Source of the DNA: Propionibacteriaceae bacterium
Lineage (GTDB): Bacteria; Actinomycetota; Actinomycetes; Propionibacteriales; Propionibacteriaceae
Length of the DNA: 6,025 nt
Assembly: GCA_003153855.1 (NCBI GenBank)
Contig: PMBM01000074.1
Location: forward strand, 92,088 to 98,112
Direction: 5' to 3'
In this document: positions 1 to 5,584 of the stretch, one piece after another
How positions within the stretch are numbered: position 1 is the first letter of the stretch
How the letters are laid out: each line of letters opens with the position of its first letter
Notes under the pieces: generated by a model
The model's database searches: none
The model's input: only the letters and a program-made list of their open reading frames with translations
What the model was told of the DNA's origin: nothing
Position numbers and translations under genes: made by a program

Positions 1-612
1 ATCCAGGCGGAGTTCGTCGAGGGCTTCGGCACGCTCGCCGAGCTCGGACCCGCAGTCAGCGTCTTCGGCAGCGCGCGTACGAAGCGCACGAACCCCATGT
101 ACGAGGCGGCCGAGACCATCGGACGCCGCCTCGCGGAGGAGGGCATCGTCGTCATGACCGGCGGCGGGCCCGGCATCATGGAGGCGGCCAACAGGGGAGC
201 CGCCAAAGCGGGTGGCACGTCCGTCGGGCTCGGCATCGAGCTGCCGTTCGAGCAGTCGCTCAACAAGTACGTGACGCTGGGCATCAACTTCCGCTACTTC
301 TTCGCCCGCAAGACGATGTTCCTCAAGTACTCCCAGGGCTTCGTCGTGATGCCGGGCGGGTTCGGGACGTTCGACGAGCTGTTCGAGGCCGTGACGTTGT
401 CGCAGACGCGCAAGGTGACCCAGTTCCCGATCGTGCTCTTCGGCAGCGAGTACTGGACGCCGATGCTCACCTGGCTCAAGGACACCGTGCTGCCCGGCGG
501 CTACATCTCGGACGACGACCTGGACATGCTGCACGTGACGGACTCGGTGGAGGAGACCATCCAGGCGATGCTCACCCCCGTACCGCCCCTGCCACCCCGC
601 GACCCCAACTAG
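1..612 (+). CDS. LOG family protein (TIGR00730-type Rossmann fold), 5' partial
   Basis: This open frame enters from the left edge and ends at TAG 610-612, giving 203 visible codons; the start lies outside the window. The first ATG in frame (97) is internal, because the conserved VFGSAR strand lies upstream of it at visible residues 21-26. Family landmarks are a glycine-rich TGGGPGIME loop (53-61), the Arg-Lys pair in FFARKTM (103-104) and the signature PGGFGTFDE (118-126), which supplies the catalytic Glu and phosphate-binding loop. LOG proteins cleave the N-glycosidic bond of nucleoside 5'-monophosphates (cytokinin ribotides, in some members AMP), releasing the base and ribose 5-phosphate in the cytosol. 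The FGSAR start and PGGFGTFDE form suggest the longer LOG subgroup rather than the short type of about 190 residues. The true substrate cannot be read from sequence. The next gene begins 9 nt downstream, so the two are probably cotranscribed. Confidence 0.93.
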   Translation: MQAEFVEGFGTLAELGPAVSVFGSARTKRTNPMYEAAETIGRRLAEEGIVVMTGGGPGIMEAANRGAAKAGGTSVGLGIELPFEQSLNKYVTLGINFRYFFARKTMFLKYSQGFVVMPGGFGTFDELFEAVTLSQTRKVTQFPIVLFGSEYWTPMLTWLKDTVLPGGYISDDDLDMLHVTDSVEETIQAMLTPVPPLPPRDPN

Positions 613-615
613 GAG
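611..615 (+). promoter_or_regulatory. Shine-Dalgarno site of the DivIVA-like gene
   Basis: AGGAG lies 6 nt before the ATG at 622 and overlaps the stop codon of the LOG gene (610-612). This supports the 622 start and suggests that translation of the two genes is linked. Confidence 0.7.
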
Positions 616-621
616 ACCCGG

Positions 622-915
622 ATGGAATGGATCCTGGCCGTGCTCGCGATCGGCGTCGTGGGCCTCGCTGCCGCCGCGTCCACGGGTCGCTTCGGTGAGA
701 TGCCGGACGTCGTCGACGATCGCGTCCATCCTGTGGTTCCGGAGAGCGGTCCACTGACCAGCAAACACCTCCGCGACATTCAGTTCGCCGTCGTGCCGAG
801 GGGCTATTCGATGGAACAGGTCGACGCATTGCTGGAGCGACTTGCGACACAGATCGATCTCGATGAATCCGCTCGGCCCGTCGTGGCGAACCCTGGTCCT
901 CGCGACCTGGAATAA
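622..915 (+). CDS. Small membrane-anchored DivIVA domain-containing protein
   Basis: The product has 97 residues. Residues about 3-19 (ILAVLAIGVVGLAAAAS) form one hydrophobic segment, followed by an acidic/proline linker (24-45). A DivIVA-like segment lies at about 48-75, with core FAVVPRGYSMEQVDALLERL (55-74); the pattern F-x-x-x-x-R-G-Y-x-x-x-x-V-D is typical of the DivIVA N-terminal domain. The long coiled coil of true DivIVA/Wag31 is absent, so this is a short accessory protein rather than the polar-growth scaffold. Position and architecture match Rv1209 of M. tuberculosis, as I remember it. The function is unknown; a membrane-proximal, growth- or division-related role is an inference from the domain. 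The ATG start has a good ribosome site, and the stop codon TAA (913-915) lies in a possible promoter for the next gene. Confidence 0.85.
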   Translation: MEWILAVLAIGVVGLAAAASTGRFGEMPDVVDDRVHPVVPESGPLTSKHLRDIQFAVVPRGYSMEQVDALLERLATQIDLDESARPVVANPGPRDLE

Positions 916-916
916 T
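908..916 (+). promoter_or_regulatory. Possible extended -10 promoter for the DUF3117 gene
   Basis: TGGAATAAT resembles an extended -10 element (TGn followed by a 5/6 match to TATAAT) and is unusually A+T-rich for this DNA. It overlaps the stop codon of the DivIVA-like gene. Initiation here would give a leader of roughly 25 nt carrying the AAAGGGAG ribosome site. No convincing -35 box lies at the right distance, so this is tentative; readthrough from the LOG operon is the alternative. Confidence 0.3.
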
Positions 917-935
917 GGTCACCGTTACTGACACG

Positions 936-943
936 AAAGGGAG
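936..943 (+). promoter_or_regulatory. Shine-Dalgarno site of the DUF3117 gene
   Basis: AAAGGGAG ends 5 nt before the ATG at 949. It decides between the two nearby in-frame ATG codons (949 and 958) in favour of the first. Confidence 0.65.
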
Positions 944-948
944 ACGCG

Positions 949-1116
949 ATGGCCGCGATGAAGCCGCGAACCGGTGATGGACCCATGGAGGTCACGAAGG
1001 AGGGCCGCGGAATCGTGATGCGCGTTCCCGTCGACGGGGGAGGACGTCTCGTCGTCGAGCTCAACGCTCAGGAGGCGACCGACCTGCTCGAGGCCCTGCG
1101 TGGGGTTGTCGGCTGA
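949..1116 (+). CDS. DUF3117 domain protein, 55 residues (Rv1211-like)
   Basis: The frame reads from ATG 949 to TGA 1114-1116. The product starts MAAMKPRTGDGPMEVTKEGR and continues GIVMRVPVDGGGRLVVEL before a short C-terminal helix (about 40-53, EATDLLEALRGVV). It is near-identical in its first 38 residues to what I remember of Rv1211 from M. tuberculosis, a small protein family (DUF3117) conserved in actinobacteria. The whole domain fills the protein; there is no signal peptide, membrane segment or cysteine. Two predicted beta-strands around the GGG turn followed by a helix suggest a small alpha/beta fold. The function is unknown. It lies between the DivIVA-like gene and glgM, as in mycobacteria, although the tagA gene I recall there is missing here. 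The gene is short enough to be missed by size-limited gene calling. Confidence 0.92.
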   Translation: MAAMKPRTGDGPMEVTKEGRGIVMRVPVDGGGRLVVELNAQEATDLLEALRGVVG

Positions 1117-1136
1117 GACCTCATATGGCACTCGCC

Positions 1137-1167
1137 AGCGCCCGCCCGGGGGAACCCGGCGGGCGCT
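1137..1167. terminator. Hairpin between convergent DUF3117 and glgM genes
   Basis: Left arm 1137-1150 (AGCGCCCGCCCGGG) pairs with right arm 1155-1167 (CCCGGCGGGCGCT), with a GGAA loop and one bulged C. The stem is very G+C-rich, lies 20 nt after the DUF3117 stop and ends 8 nt before the glgM stop on the other strand. It could therefore serve both genes. No T-tract follows on either strand, which is common for actinobacterial hairpin terminators. Confidence 0.65.
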
Positions 1168-1175
1168 GTCGCATG

Positions 1176-2372
1176 TCAGCGCGCCTTGTACGCGGCGATG
1201 GCCTTCTCGTAGACCGCGACGGTCTGCGCCGCGATGGCCGCCCAGGAGAACTCGTCGATGCAGCGCTGCCGTCCCGCGAGGCCCATCGCCCGTGAGCGGT
1301 CCGGGTCGCGGGTCAGGGCGTTGATGCTGTCGGCGAACTTCCGTTCGAAGTCGGCGATGTACGCGGCGTCGTCGGCCTTGTCCGGGTCGTACGCGACCAG
1401 GAGCCCCGTCGTACCGTCGACGACGACCTCGGGGATGCCGCCGACCGCGGACGCCACGACAGCCGTCTCGCACGCCATCGCCTCGAGGTTGACGATGCCG
1501 AGCGGCTCGTAGATCGACGGGCAGGCGAACACGGTGGCGTGGGTCAGGACCTGGCGTACGGACTCGCGGGGGAGCATCTCCTGCACCCAGGTCACGGTGC
1601 CGGGGCGGGCCTTCTCGAGCTCGCCGAAGGCCTCGGTGAACTCGGCGGCGATCTCCGGGGTGTCCGGGGCGCCGGCGAGCAGCACGAGCTGGGTCTCGGG
1701 GTCGAGGGCGCGCGCCGCCCGGACCAGGTGGATGAGGCCCTTCTGACGCGTGATCCGGCCGACGAACACCACGACGGGGCGGCCTCGGTCGATGCCCAGC
1801 GAGTCGACGACGTCAGTGGCGTGGTCGGGCTTGAACTCCTCGGGGTCGATGCCGTTCTTCACGACGTGGATCCGCCCGCGCTCGACACCCGGGTAGGCGG
1901 CCTGGATGTTGGCGATCATCGCCTCGCTGACGGCGATGACGGCGTCGGCCTGCTCGTATGCGGTCTTCTCGATCCACGAGCTCACCCTGTAGCCGCCGCC
2001 CAGCTGCTCGGCCTTCCACGGCCGGTCCGGCTCCAGCGAGTGCGCAGTGACCACCGTGGGGACGTCCAGGAGGCGTCCGGCGATGATGCCGGCGAACTGG
2101 GCGTACCAGGTGTGCGCGTGGATGACGTCGACCTCGGGAACGGCCGCCGCCATCGAGACGTCGGCGCCGAGCACCCGTAGCGCCGGGTTGGCTCCCGGCG
2201 GATAGTCCTCGGCGTGCGCCACGGCACCTTCACGAGGCTCTCCCATGCACTGGACGTCGACGAGGTCGCACAGCTTCTGGAGCTGTGGGACGAGCTGGCC
2301 GACATGGACCCCGGCGCCGCCGTAGATGTACGGCGGGTACTCACGGGTGAGGATCGAAACACGCAGGCTCAT
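1176..2372 (-). CDS. glgM: GT4 ADP-glucose glucosyltransferase (alpha-maltose-1-phosphate synthase GlgM / 'glycogen synthase')
   Basis: The 398-residue product begins MSLRVSILTREYPPYIYGGA, matching the family N-terminus. An upstream in-frame ATG at 2459 would add 29 Arg/Pro-rich residues crossing the divergent promoter region and is rejected. GT-B fold landmarks are the GGAGVH glycine loop (18-23), AHSLEP (110-115), GRITRQKG (205-212, the Arg and Lys that bind the nucleotide-sugar diphosphate) and the E-x7-E motif EPLGIVNLE (289-297). The sequence closely follows Rv1212c of M. tuberculosis, which condenses ADP-glucose with glucose-1-phosphate to alpha-maltose-1-phosphate for GlgE. Databases often call this group glycogen synthase (GlgA), but the length and GT4 character differ from the GT5 GlgA of E. 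coli, about 477 residues. The gene diverges from glgC, which makes its ADP-glucose substrate. Only a weak AGG lies about 9 nt before the start. GlgM activity is inferred by homology. Confidence 0.93.
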   Translation of the reverse strand: MSLRVSILTREYPPYIYGGAGVHVGQLVPQLQKLCDLVDVQCMGEPREGAVAHAEDYPPGANPALRVLGADVSMAAAVPEVDVIHAHTWYAQFAGIIAGRLLDVPTVVTAHSLEPDRPWKAEQLGGGYRVSSWIEKTAYEQADAVIAVSEAMIANIQAAYPGVERGRIHVVKNGIDPEEFKPDHATDVVDSLGIDRGRPVVVFVGRITRQKGLIHLVRAARALDPETQLVLLAGAPDTPEIAAEFTEAFGELEKARPGTVTWVQEMLPRESVRQVLTHATVFACPSIYEPLGIVNLEAMACETAVVASAVGGIPEVVVDGTTGLLVAYDPDKADDAAYIADFERKFADSINALTRDPDRSRAMGLAGRQRCIDEFSWAAIAAQTVAVYEKAIAAYKAR

Positions 2373-2379
2373 GAGCGGG

Positions 2380-2385
2380 AGCCTG
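2380..2385 (-). promoter_or_regulatory. Possible -10 element of glgM
   Basis: On the minus strand CAGGCT lies 7 nt before the glgM ATG, the same distance as the TANNNT boxes of the other genes here. It lacks the first T but keeps the conserved A and final T. No -35 box is apparent. It would give a leaderless glgM transcript; a longer leader using the weak AGG site is equally possible. Confidence 0.25.
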
Positions 2386-2469
2386 CCACACCAGGGCCTG
2401 CGAGGGGACCGTTGGCGGCGCATTCGTGAATCCTGCGCGAATCGCTGCCCTTCGGGCACCCCGCTTCAC

Positions 2470-2475
2470 TAGGCT
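2470..2475 (+). promoter_or_regulatory. -10 element of glgC, predicted leaderless transcript
   Basis: TAGGCT fits the actinobacterial TANNNT -10 consensus and ends exactly 7 nt before ATG 2483, so transcription would start at or next to the start codon. No Shine-Dalgarno sequence precedes this ATG, consistent with leaderless translation. A clear -35 box is not seen about 17 nt upstream. Confidence 0.55.
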
Positions 2476-2482
2476 GTGGCGC

Positions 2483-3709
2483 ATGGTAACGAGGCCGAAC
2501 GCGCTGTCCATCGTGCTCGCTGGTGGAGAAGGCAAGCGGCTGATGCCGCTGACGGCCGACAGAGCCAAACCCGCCGTACCTTTCGGCGGGACGTACCGGC
2601 TCATCGACTTCGTCCTGTCGAACCTGGTGAACTCGGACCTGCGTCGGATCGCGGTCCTCACCCAGTACAAGTCGCACTCGCTCGACCGGCACATCTCCTT
2701 GACGTGGCGCATGTCCGTCCTGCTGAACAACTACGTGACGTCCGTACCGGCCCAGCAGCGCACCGGCAAGCAGTGGTTCCAGGGCAGCGCCGACGCGATC
2801 TTCCAGTCGATGAACCTCATCGACGACGACCAGCCGGACTACATCGTCGTGTTCGGCGCCGACAACATCTACCGGATGGACGTCGAGCAGATGCTCGAGG
2901 CCCACATGGACTCGGGGCTGGGCTGCACGGTGGCCGGCATCCGGGTGCCGCGCGCCACGGCGTCCGACTTCGGGATCATCGATGCGGCGGCCGACAGCAA
3001 GATCAACGAGTTCCTGGAGAAGCCGGCCAACCCGCCGGGGCTGATCGACTCGCCGGACGAGTCGTTCGCGTCCATGGGCAACTACATCTTCTCCACCGAC
3101 GCCTTCGTCGAGATGCTCCACGCCGACGCCGAGGACGAGACCTCGCGCCACGACATGGGCGGCAACATCATCCCGGCGTTCGTCGACGCCGGTGATGCGC
3201 AGGTGTACGACTTCACGACCAACTCCGTTCCGGGTGCGACGGACAAGGACCGCAACTACTGGCGTGACGTCGGTTCCATCGACGCGTACCACGAGGCGCA
3301 CATGGATCTCGTCTCCGTCGTTCCGGAGTTCAACCTGTACAACCGGAAGTGGCCGATCTGGACGAGCCAGGTGCAGGTGCCGGGCGCGAAGTTCACACTG
3401 CGCGGTACGGCCGAGGACTCGATCGTCGGCTCGGGCTGCATCATCTCCGGCGGCGATGTCGACAGGTCGGTGCTCAGCCCGAACGTGCTCGTCGAGAAGT
3501 GGGCGAAGATCGAGGAGTCGGTCATCTACTCGGGCAGCCGGGTGGGCCGCAACGCCGTGATCCGTCGCGCCATCCTCGACAAGAACGTCATCGTGCCGGA
3601 GGGCGTCGAGGTAGGCGTGAACCACGACCACGACCTGGCGCGCGGGTTCTACGTGTCCGACCAGGGCGTCACGGTCGTGCCGAAGAACACGAAGATCGCC
3701 CAGGACTAA
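2483..3709 (+). CDS. glgC: Glucose-1-phosphate adenylyltransferase (ADP-glucose pyrophosphorylase)
   Basis: The 408-residue enzyme makes ADP-glucose and pyrophosphate from glucose-1-phosphate and ATP in the cytosol, the committed step of alpha-glucan synthesis. The nucleotidyltransferase domain carries [13 protein letters not shown] (12-24, the GGxGxRL loop), AKPAVPFGG (28-36), [10 protein letters not shown] (124-133, with the metal-binding Asp127), FLEKP (177-181), GNYIF (199-203) and YWRDVG (259-264). Residues about 307-380 contain hexapeptide-like turns (for example [10 protein letters not shown] and [10 protein letters not shown]) of the C-terminal left-handed beta-helix. Length matches actinobacterial GlgC of about 405 residues. 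ATG 2483 is chosen because homology begins at [13 protein letters not shown] and a -10-like box sits 7 nt upstream. An in-frame GTG at 2426 would add 19 residues and include that box. The gene diverges from glgM and converges on the methyltransferase gene, with a hairpin at the junction. Confidence 0.97.
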   Translation: MVTRPNALSIVLAGGEGKRLMPLTADRAKPAVPFGGTYRLIDFVLSNLVNSDLRRIAVLTQYKSHSLDRHISLTWRMSVLLNNYVTSVPAQQRTGKQWFQGSADAIFQSMNLIDDDQPDYIVVFGADNIYRMDVEQMLEAHMDSGLGCTVAGIRVPRATASDFGIIDAAADSKINEFLEKPANPPGLIDSPDESFASMGNYIFSTDAFVEMLHADAEDETSRHDMGGNIIPAFVDAGDAQVYDFTTNSVPGATDKDRNYWRDVGSIDAYHEAHMDLVSVVPEFNLYNRKWPIWTSQVQVPGAKFTLRGTAEDSIVGSGCIISGGDVDRSVLSPNVLVEKWAKIEESVIYSGSRVGRNAVIRRAILDKNVIVPEGVEVGVNHDHDLARGFYVSDQGVTVVPKNTKIAQD

Positions 3710-3722
3710 GACAGGGCCGCGG

Positions 3723-3749
3723 GGCTGCGGTCAGTGCTTGACCGCAGCC
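3723..3749. terminator. Perfect hairpin between convergent glgC and methyltransferase genes
   Basis: GGCTGCGGTCA (3723-3733) pairs without mismatch with TGACCGCAGCC (3739-3749) around a 5-nt loop, GTGCT. It begins 13 nt after the glgC stop. It contains the methyltransferase stop codon (3731-3733) and its last five sense codons, so the coding end of that gene doubles as the stem. No T-tract flanks it. A shared bidirectional terminator is the likeliest role. Confidence 0.68.
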
Positions 3750-4399
3750 AGGATGCCGTCGCCGACGGGCAGGAAGACCGGCGTGAGGTCGTCCATGCTC
3801 GCGACAGCTTCGAGCACGTCCCGGGTGATGAGCGTCTCGTCGTCCTCGTTCGTGGGGTCGGCCACGGTGCCACCGAGCATCGCGTGCGACAGCACGAGGA
3901 CGCCGCCGTGCCGGAGGAGCCGGATCGCCTGCTCGAGGTGCTCGTGGGCGTCCAGCGGCTCGCCGGCGATGAGCACGAGGTCGTACGCGCCGTCGCTGAG
4001 CTTGGGTAGGACGGTGAGCGGGGCGCCAGCGATCGTACGGAGCCGCTGCGAGCGGATGCCCGTTCGGGCGATGTTCCGCCGCGCCACGTTCTGGTACTCG
4101 GACTCGGGGTCGATCGTCGTGAGGACGCCGTCGGGGTGCATGCCGTCCAGCAGGGCGAGGGATGCGACGCCGGCGCCGGTGCCGATCTCGACGACCGCCT
4201 TGGCGCTGAGCACGCGGGCGAGGAACGTGAGCGCCTGCGCGGCGCCACGACTCGGCGACACGAGACCGAGGTCGGTCGCTGCGGCGCGTGCGGCCATGCC
4301 GGCTTCCGACTCGGGGACGTAGTCCTCGGTGTGGGCCCAAGCGGCGGGCTTGGGAGCGTGCTTGCCGGAGATCGCGGCGGCTGTTGGACTCACGCTCAC
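3731..4399 (-). CDS. O-methyltransferase-like SAM-binding protein (Rv1220c-like), metal ligands missing
   Basis: The product has 222 residues from GTG 4399; a second GTG at 4393 (220 residues) fits an upstream AGGG and -10-like box better and may be the true start. The class I Rossmann methyltransferase core is clear: motif I VVEIGTGAGVASL (69-81), the acidic ribose-binding loop TTIDPE (94-99), the YDLVLIAGEPLD strand (139-150), GGVLVL (165-170) and LGGTVADP (175-182). It matches the COMT-like/Methyltransf_3 family and Rv1220c of M. tuberculosis in position and sequence as I recall them. Canonical members bind a divalent metal through Asp in FIDADK and Asp-Asn in VADNV; here these positions read Ala145, Ser171 and His172, and the Lys is Pro148. 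SAM binding looks intact, but metal-dependent catechol-type methylation is unlikely. The substrate is unknown. The gene diverges from the biotinyl-dapA operon across about 32 bp. Confidence 0.9.
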   Translation of the reverse strand: MSVSPTAAAISGKHAPKPAAWAHTEDYVPESEAGMAARAAATDLGLVSPSRGAAQALTFLARVLSAKAVVEIGTGAGVASLALLDGMHPDGVLTTIDPESEYQNVARRNIARTGIRSQRLRTIAGAPLTVLPKLSDGAYDLVLIAGEPLDAHEHLEQAIRLLRHGGVLVLSHAMLGGTVADPTNEDDETLITRDVLEAVASMDDLTPVFLPVGDGILAAVKH

Positions 4400-4405
4400 A
4401 CCCTA
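4400..4405 (-). promoter_or_regulatory. Possible -10 element of the methyltransferase gene
   Basis: On the minus strand TAGGGT lies directly before GTG 4399 and 6 nt before the second in-frame GTG at 4393. If it acts as a -10 box, transcription would start at about 4393, favouring the shorter product and a leaderless message. The AGGG within it could instead be a ribosome site for GTG 4393, so promoter and ribosome-site readings compete. Confidence 0.4.
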
Positions 4406-4418
4406 ATGGACAGACCCC

Positions 4419-4424
4419 TACGAT
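4419..4424 (+). promoter_or_regulatory. -10 element of the biotinyl protein-dapA operon, predicted leaderless
   Basis: TACGAT fits TANNNT and ends 7 nt before ATG 4432. It overlaps an alternative in-frame ATG at 4423, which a transcript starting near 4432 would not include. This supports the downstream start. The matching -35 region would fall at the beginning of the divergent methyltransferase gene. Confidence 0.5.
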
Positions 4425-4431
4425 GAGCCCC

Positions 4432-4653
4432 ATGAGTCACACGGTCAGTGCGGAGATCGTCGCGAATGTGTTGTCGGTGGATGTCGCCGTGGGAGACACA
4501 GTCGGACCCCTGGACTCCGTGGTCCTGCTGGAGTCGATGAAGATGGAGATCCCCGTGCTGGCTGATGTCACTGGGACAGTGGTCGAGATCGTCGTCGCGC
4601 CGGGCGACGTGGTCACCGAGGGCGACCCGCTCGTGGTGATCAGGGAGTCGTGA
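4432..4653 (+). CDS. Stand-alone biotinyl (biotin/lipoyl attachment) carrier protein, TB7.3-like
   Basis: This 73-residue protein is a single biotinyl domain. The attachment motif ESMKME lies at 34-39, with Lys37 as the predicted biotinylation site, placed at the hairpin between the two halves of the domain. The C-terminal half (VTGTVVEIVVAPGDVVTEGD, 46-65) completes the flattened beta-barrel. AEIVANVLSV and LLESMKMEIPVLA closely match the mycobacterial biotinylated protein TB7.3 (Rv3221c) as I remember it. No Ala/Pro-rich linker, carboxylase or transcarboxylase domain is attached, so partner enzymes must be encoded elsewhere. It probably carries carboxyl groups for an acyl-CoA or other carboxylase, but the partner is not known. 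ATG 4432 is preferred to ATG 4423 because of the -10-like box 7 nt upstream. dapA begins one base after the stop, so the two form an operon. Confidence 0.92.
   Translation: MSHTVSAEIVANVLSVDVAVGDTVGPLDSVVLLESMKMEIPVLADVTGTVVEIVVAPGDVVTEGDPLVVIRES
4642..4647 (+). promoter_or_regulatory. Shine-Dalgarno site of dapA inside the biotinyl gene
   Basis: AGGGAG lies 7 nt before GTG 4655, within the last codons of the biotinyl gene. It supports the GTG start and suggests translational coupling across the 1-nt gap. Confidence 0.7.
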
Positions 4654-4654
4654 G

Positions 4655-5536
4655 GTGACGCAGCCACCTTTCGGCCGGCTCGTCACGGCCATGGTCACGC
4701 CTTTCGCAGCCGACGGGTCCCTCGACCTCGACTCCGCAGCCGAGCTCGCCACGTACCTCGTCGACGAGCAGCGCAACGACGCCCTCGTCATCAACGGGAC
4801 GACCGGCGAGTCGCCGACGACCAGCGACGACGAGAAGCTGCGGCTGCTGCAGACCGTGATCGAGGCGGTCGGAGACCGTGCCCAGATCATCGCCGGCGTG
4901 GGCACGTTCGACACGGCCCACACGATCCACCTGGCCCAACAGGCAGCCGGGGTCGGCGCGGACGGGCTCCTCGTCGTGACCCCGTACTACTCGCGGCCCC
5001 CGCAGGACGCGCTCGCCGCCCACTTCCTCGCCGTGGCGGACGCGACCGAGATCCCCATGATCCTGTACGACATCCCGCACCGTGCCGGTGTAGCGATCGA
5101 GACCGACACGCTGCTCACCGTGGCGGAGCACCCGCGGATCGTCGCCGTGAAGGATGCCAAGGGCCTCCCCGTACAGTCCGCTGTGGTCATGGCCAACTCC
5201 GACCTCGCGTTCTACGCCGGTGACGACGCGATGATGCTCCCACTCATGGCCGTCGGGGGAGTGGGTGTCGTCGGCACGTCGACGCACTTCTCGGGCGCCC
5301 GCACAGCCGAGGTCATCGCCGCCTGGCTCGCCGGTGACGTCGACGGCGCGCTGTCCCTGTACCGGGCGCTGCTGCCCGTCTACCAGGGCGTCTTCGCGAC
5401 GCAGGGCGTGATGCTCGTCAAGGCCGGCCTCGCGGCCCGGGGGCGCGACGTGGGACCCGTACGTGCGCCGTTGCTGAACGCCTCCGAGGCGCAGACCAGG
5501 ACCTTCGTCAGCCTCCTCGACGCCGTCGGCCTGTAA
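4655..5536 (+). CDS. dapA: 4-hydroxy-tetrahydrodipicolinate synthase (DapA family)
   Basis: The 293-residue product is a class I aldolase (TIM barrel) of the DapA/NAL family. DapA condenses pyruvate with L-aspartate-4-semialdehyde in the lysine/diaminopimelate pathway. The key residues are present: NGTTGESPT (48-56, Thr49-Thr50), TPYYSRPPQ (109-117, Tyr112), ILYDIPHRAG (136-145, Tyr138 for catalysis and Arg143 for substrate carboxylate binding), the Schiff-base Lys166 in IVAVKDAKG, and the GGVGVVG loop (201-207). The sequence resembles mycobacterial DapA over its full length (about 300 residues). GTG 4655 has a good ribosome site and lies one base after the biotinyl gene. The retained Arg143 supports true DapA rather than sialate lyase or sugar-acid aldolases. 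It is not next to dapB, thyX or the RNase J gene, as dapA often is in actinobacteria, so it may be a second copy with another aldehyde substrate. Confidence 0.9.
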   Translation: MTQPPFGRLVTAMVTPFAADGSLDLDSAAELATYLVDEQRNDALVINGTTGESPTTSDDEKLRLLQTVIEAVGDRAQIIAGVGTFDTAHTIHLAQQAAGVGADGLLVVTPYYSRPPQDALAAHFLAVADATEIPMILYDIPHRAGVAIETDTLLTVAEHPRIVAVKDAKGLPVQSAVVMANSDLAFYAGDDAMMLPLMAVGGVGVVGTSTHFSGARTAEVIAAWLAGDVDGALSLYRALLPVYQGVFATQGVMLVKAGLAARGRDVGPVRAPLLNASEAQTRTFVSLLDAVGL

Positions 5537-5578
5537 CCCGTTCTCCGTCCCGATACACGGGTGTTACCGCGAGCGGGC

Positions 5579-5584
5579 TATTCT
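5579..5584 (+). promoter_or_regulatory. -10 element of tatB, predicted leaderless transcript
   Basis: TATTCT fits TANNNT and ends 7 nt before GTG 5592. No Shine-Dalgarno sequence precedes the start codon. tatB therefore probably has its own promoter in the 55-nt gap after dapA and is not solely dependent on the upstream operon. No clear -35 box is recognised. Confidence 0.55.

Noticed and set aside
918..932. Short inverted repeat GTCA-n7-TGAC upstream of the DUF3117 gene
   Set aside because: Four-base arms are expected by chance, and no known operator fits.
1539..2180. A 213-codon plus-strand frame inside glgM
   Set aside because: It is repetitive Gly/Asp/Leu/Val-rich translation antisense to conserved GlgM motifs, without a start signal or a domain.
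2373..2459. A 29-residue N-terminal extension of glgM
   Set aside because: The extension is Arg/Pro-rich with no homology and would run through the divergent promoter region up to 24 bp from the glgC start. Family N-termini begin at the internal Met (MSLRVSIL).
2426..2482. GTG start giving a 19-residue extension of glgC
   Set aside because: The added residues do not resemble GlgC N-termini, and the TAGGCT box within this stretch predicts a transcript beginning at ATG 2483.
2369..3631. A 420-codon open frame on the minus strand opposite glgC
   Set aside because: It is the antisense of glgC, whose product matches its family along the full length. The minus-strand translation is Arg/Val/Asp/His-rich and low in complexity, as expected for a GC-driven shadow frame, and has no recognisable domain.
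4640..5287. A 215-codon minus-strand frame across dapA
   Set aside because: It is a shadow of dapA, His/Arg/Gly/Val-rich with no family match that I recognise, while dapA retains all catalytic residues.
5537..5561. Possible terminator after dapA (CCCGT pairing with ACGGG)
   Set aside because: The stem is only 5 bp with a 15-nt loop and no T-tract. It is too weak to call, so dapA may read through into tatB in addition to the tatB promoter.
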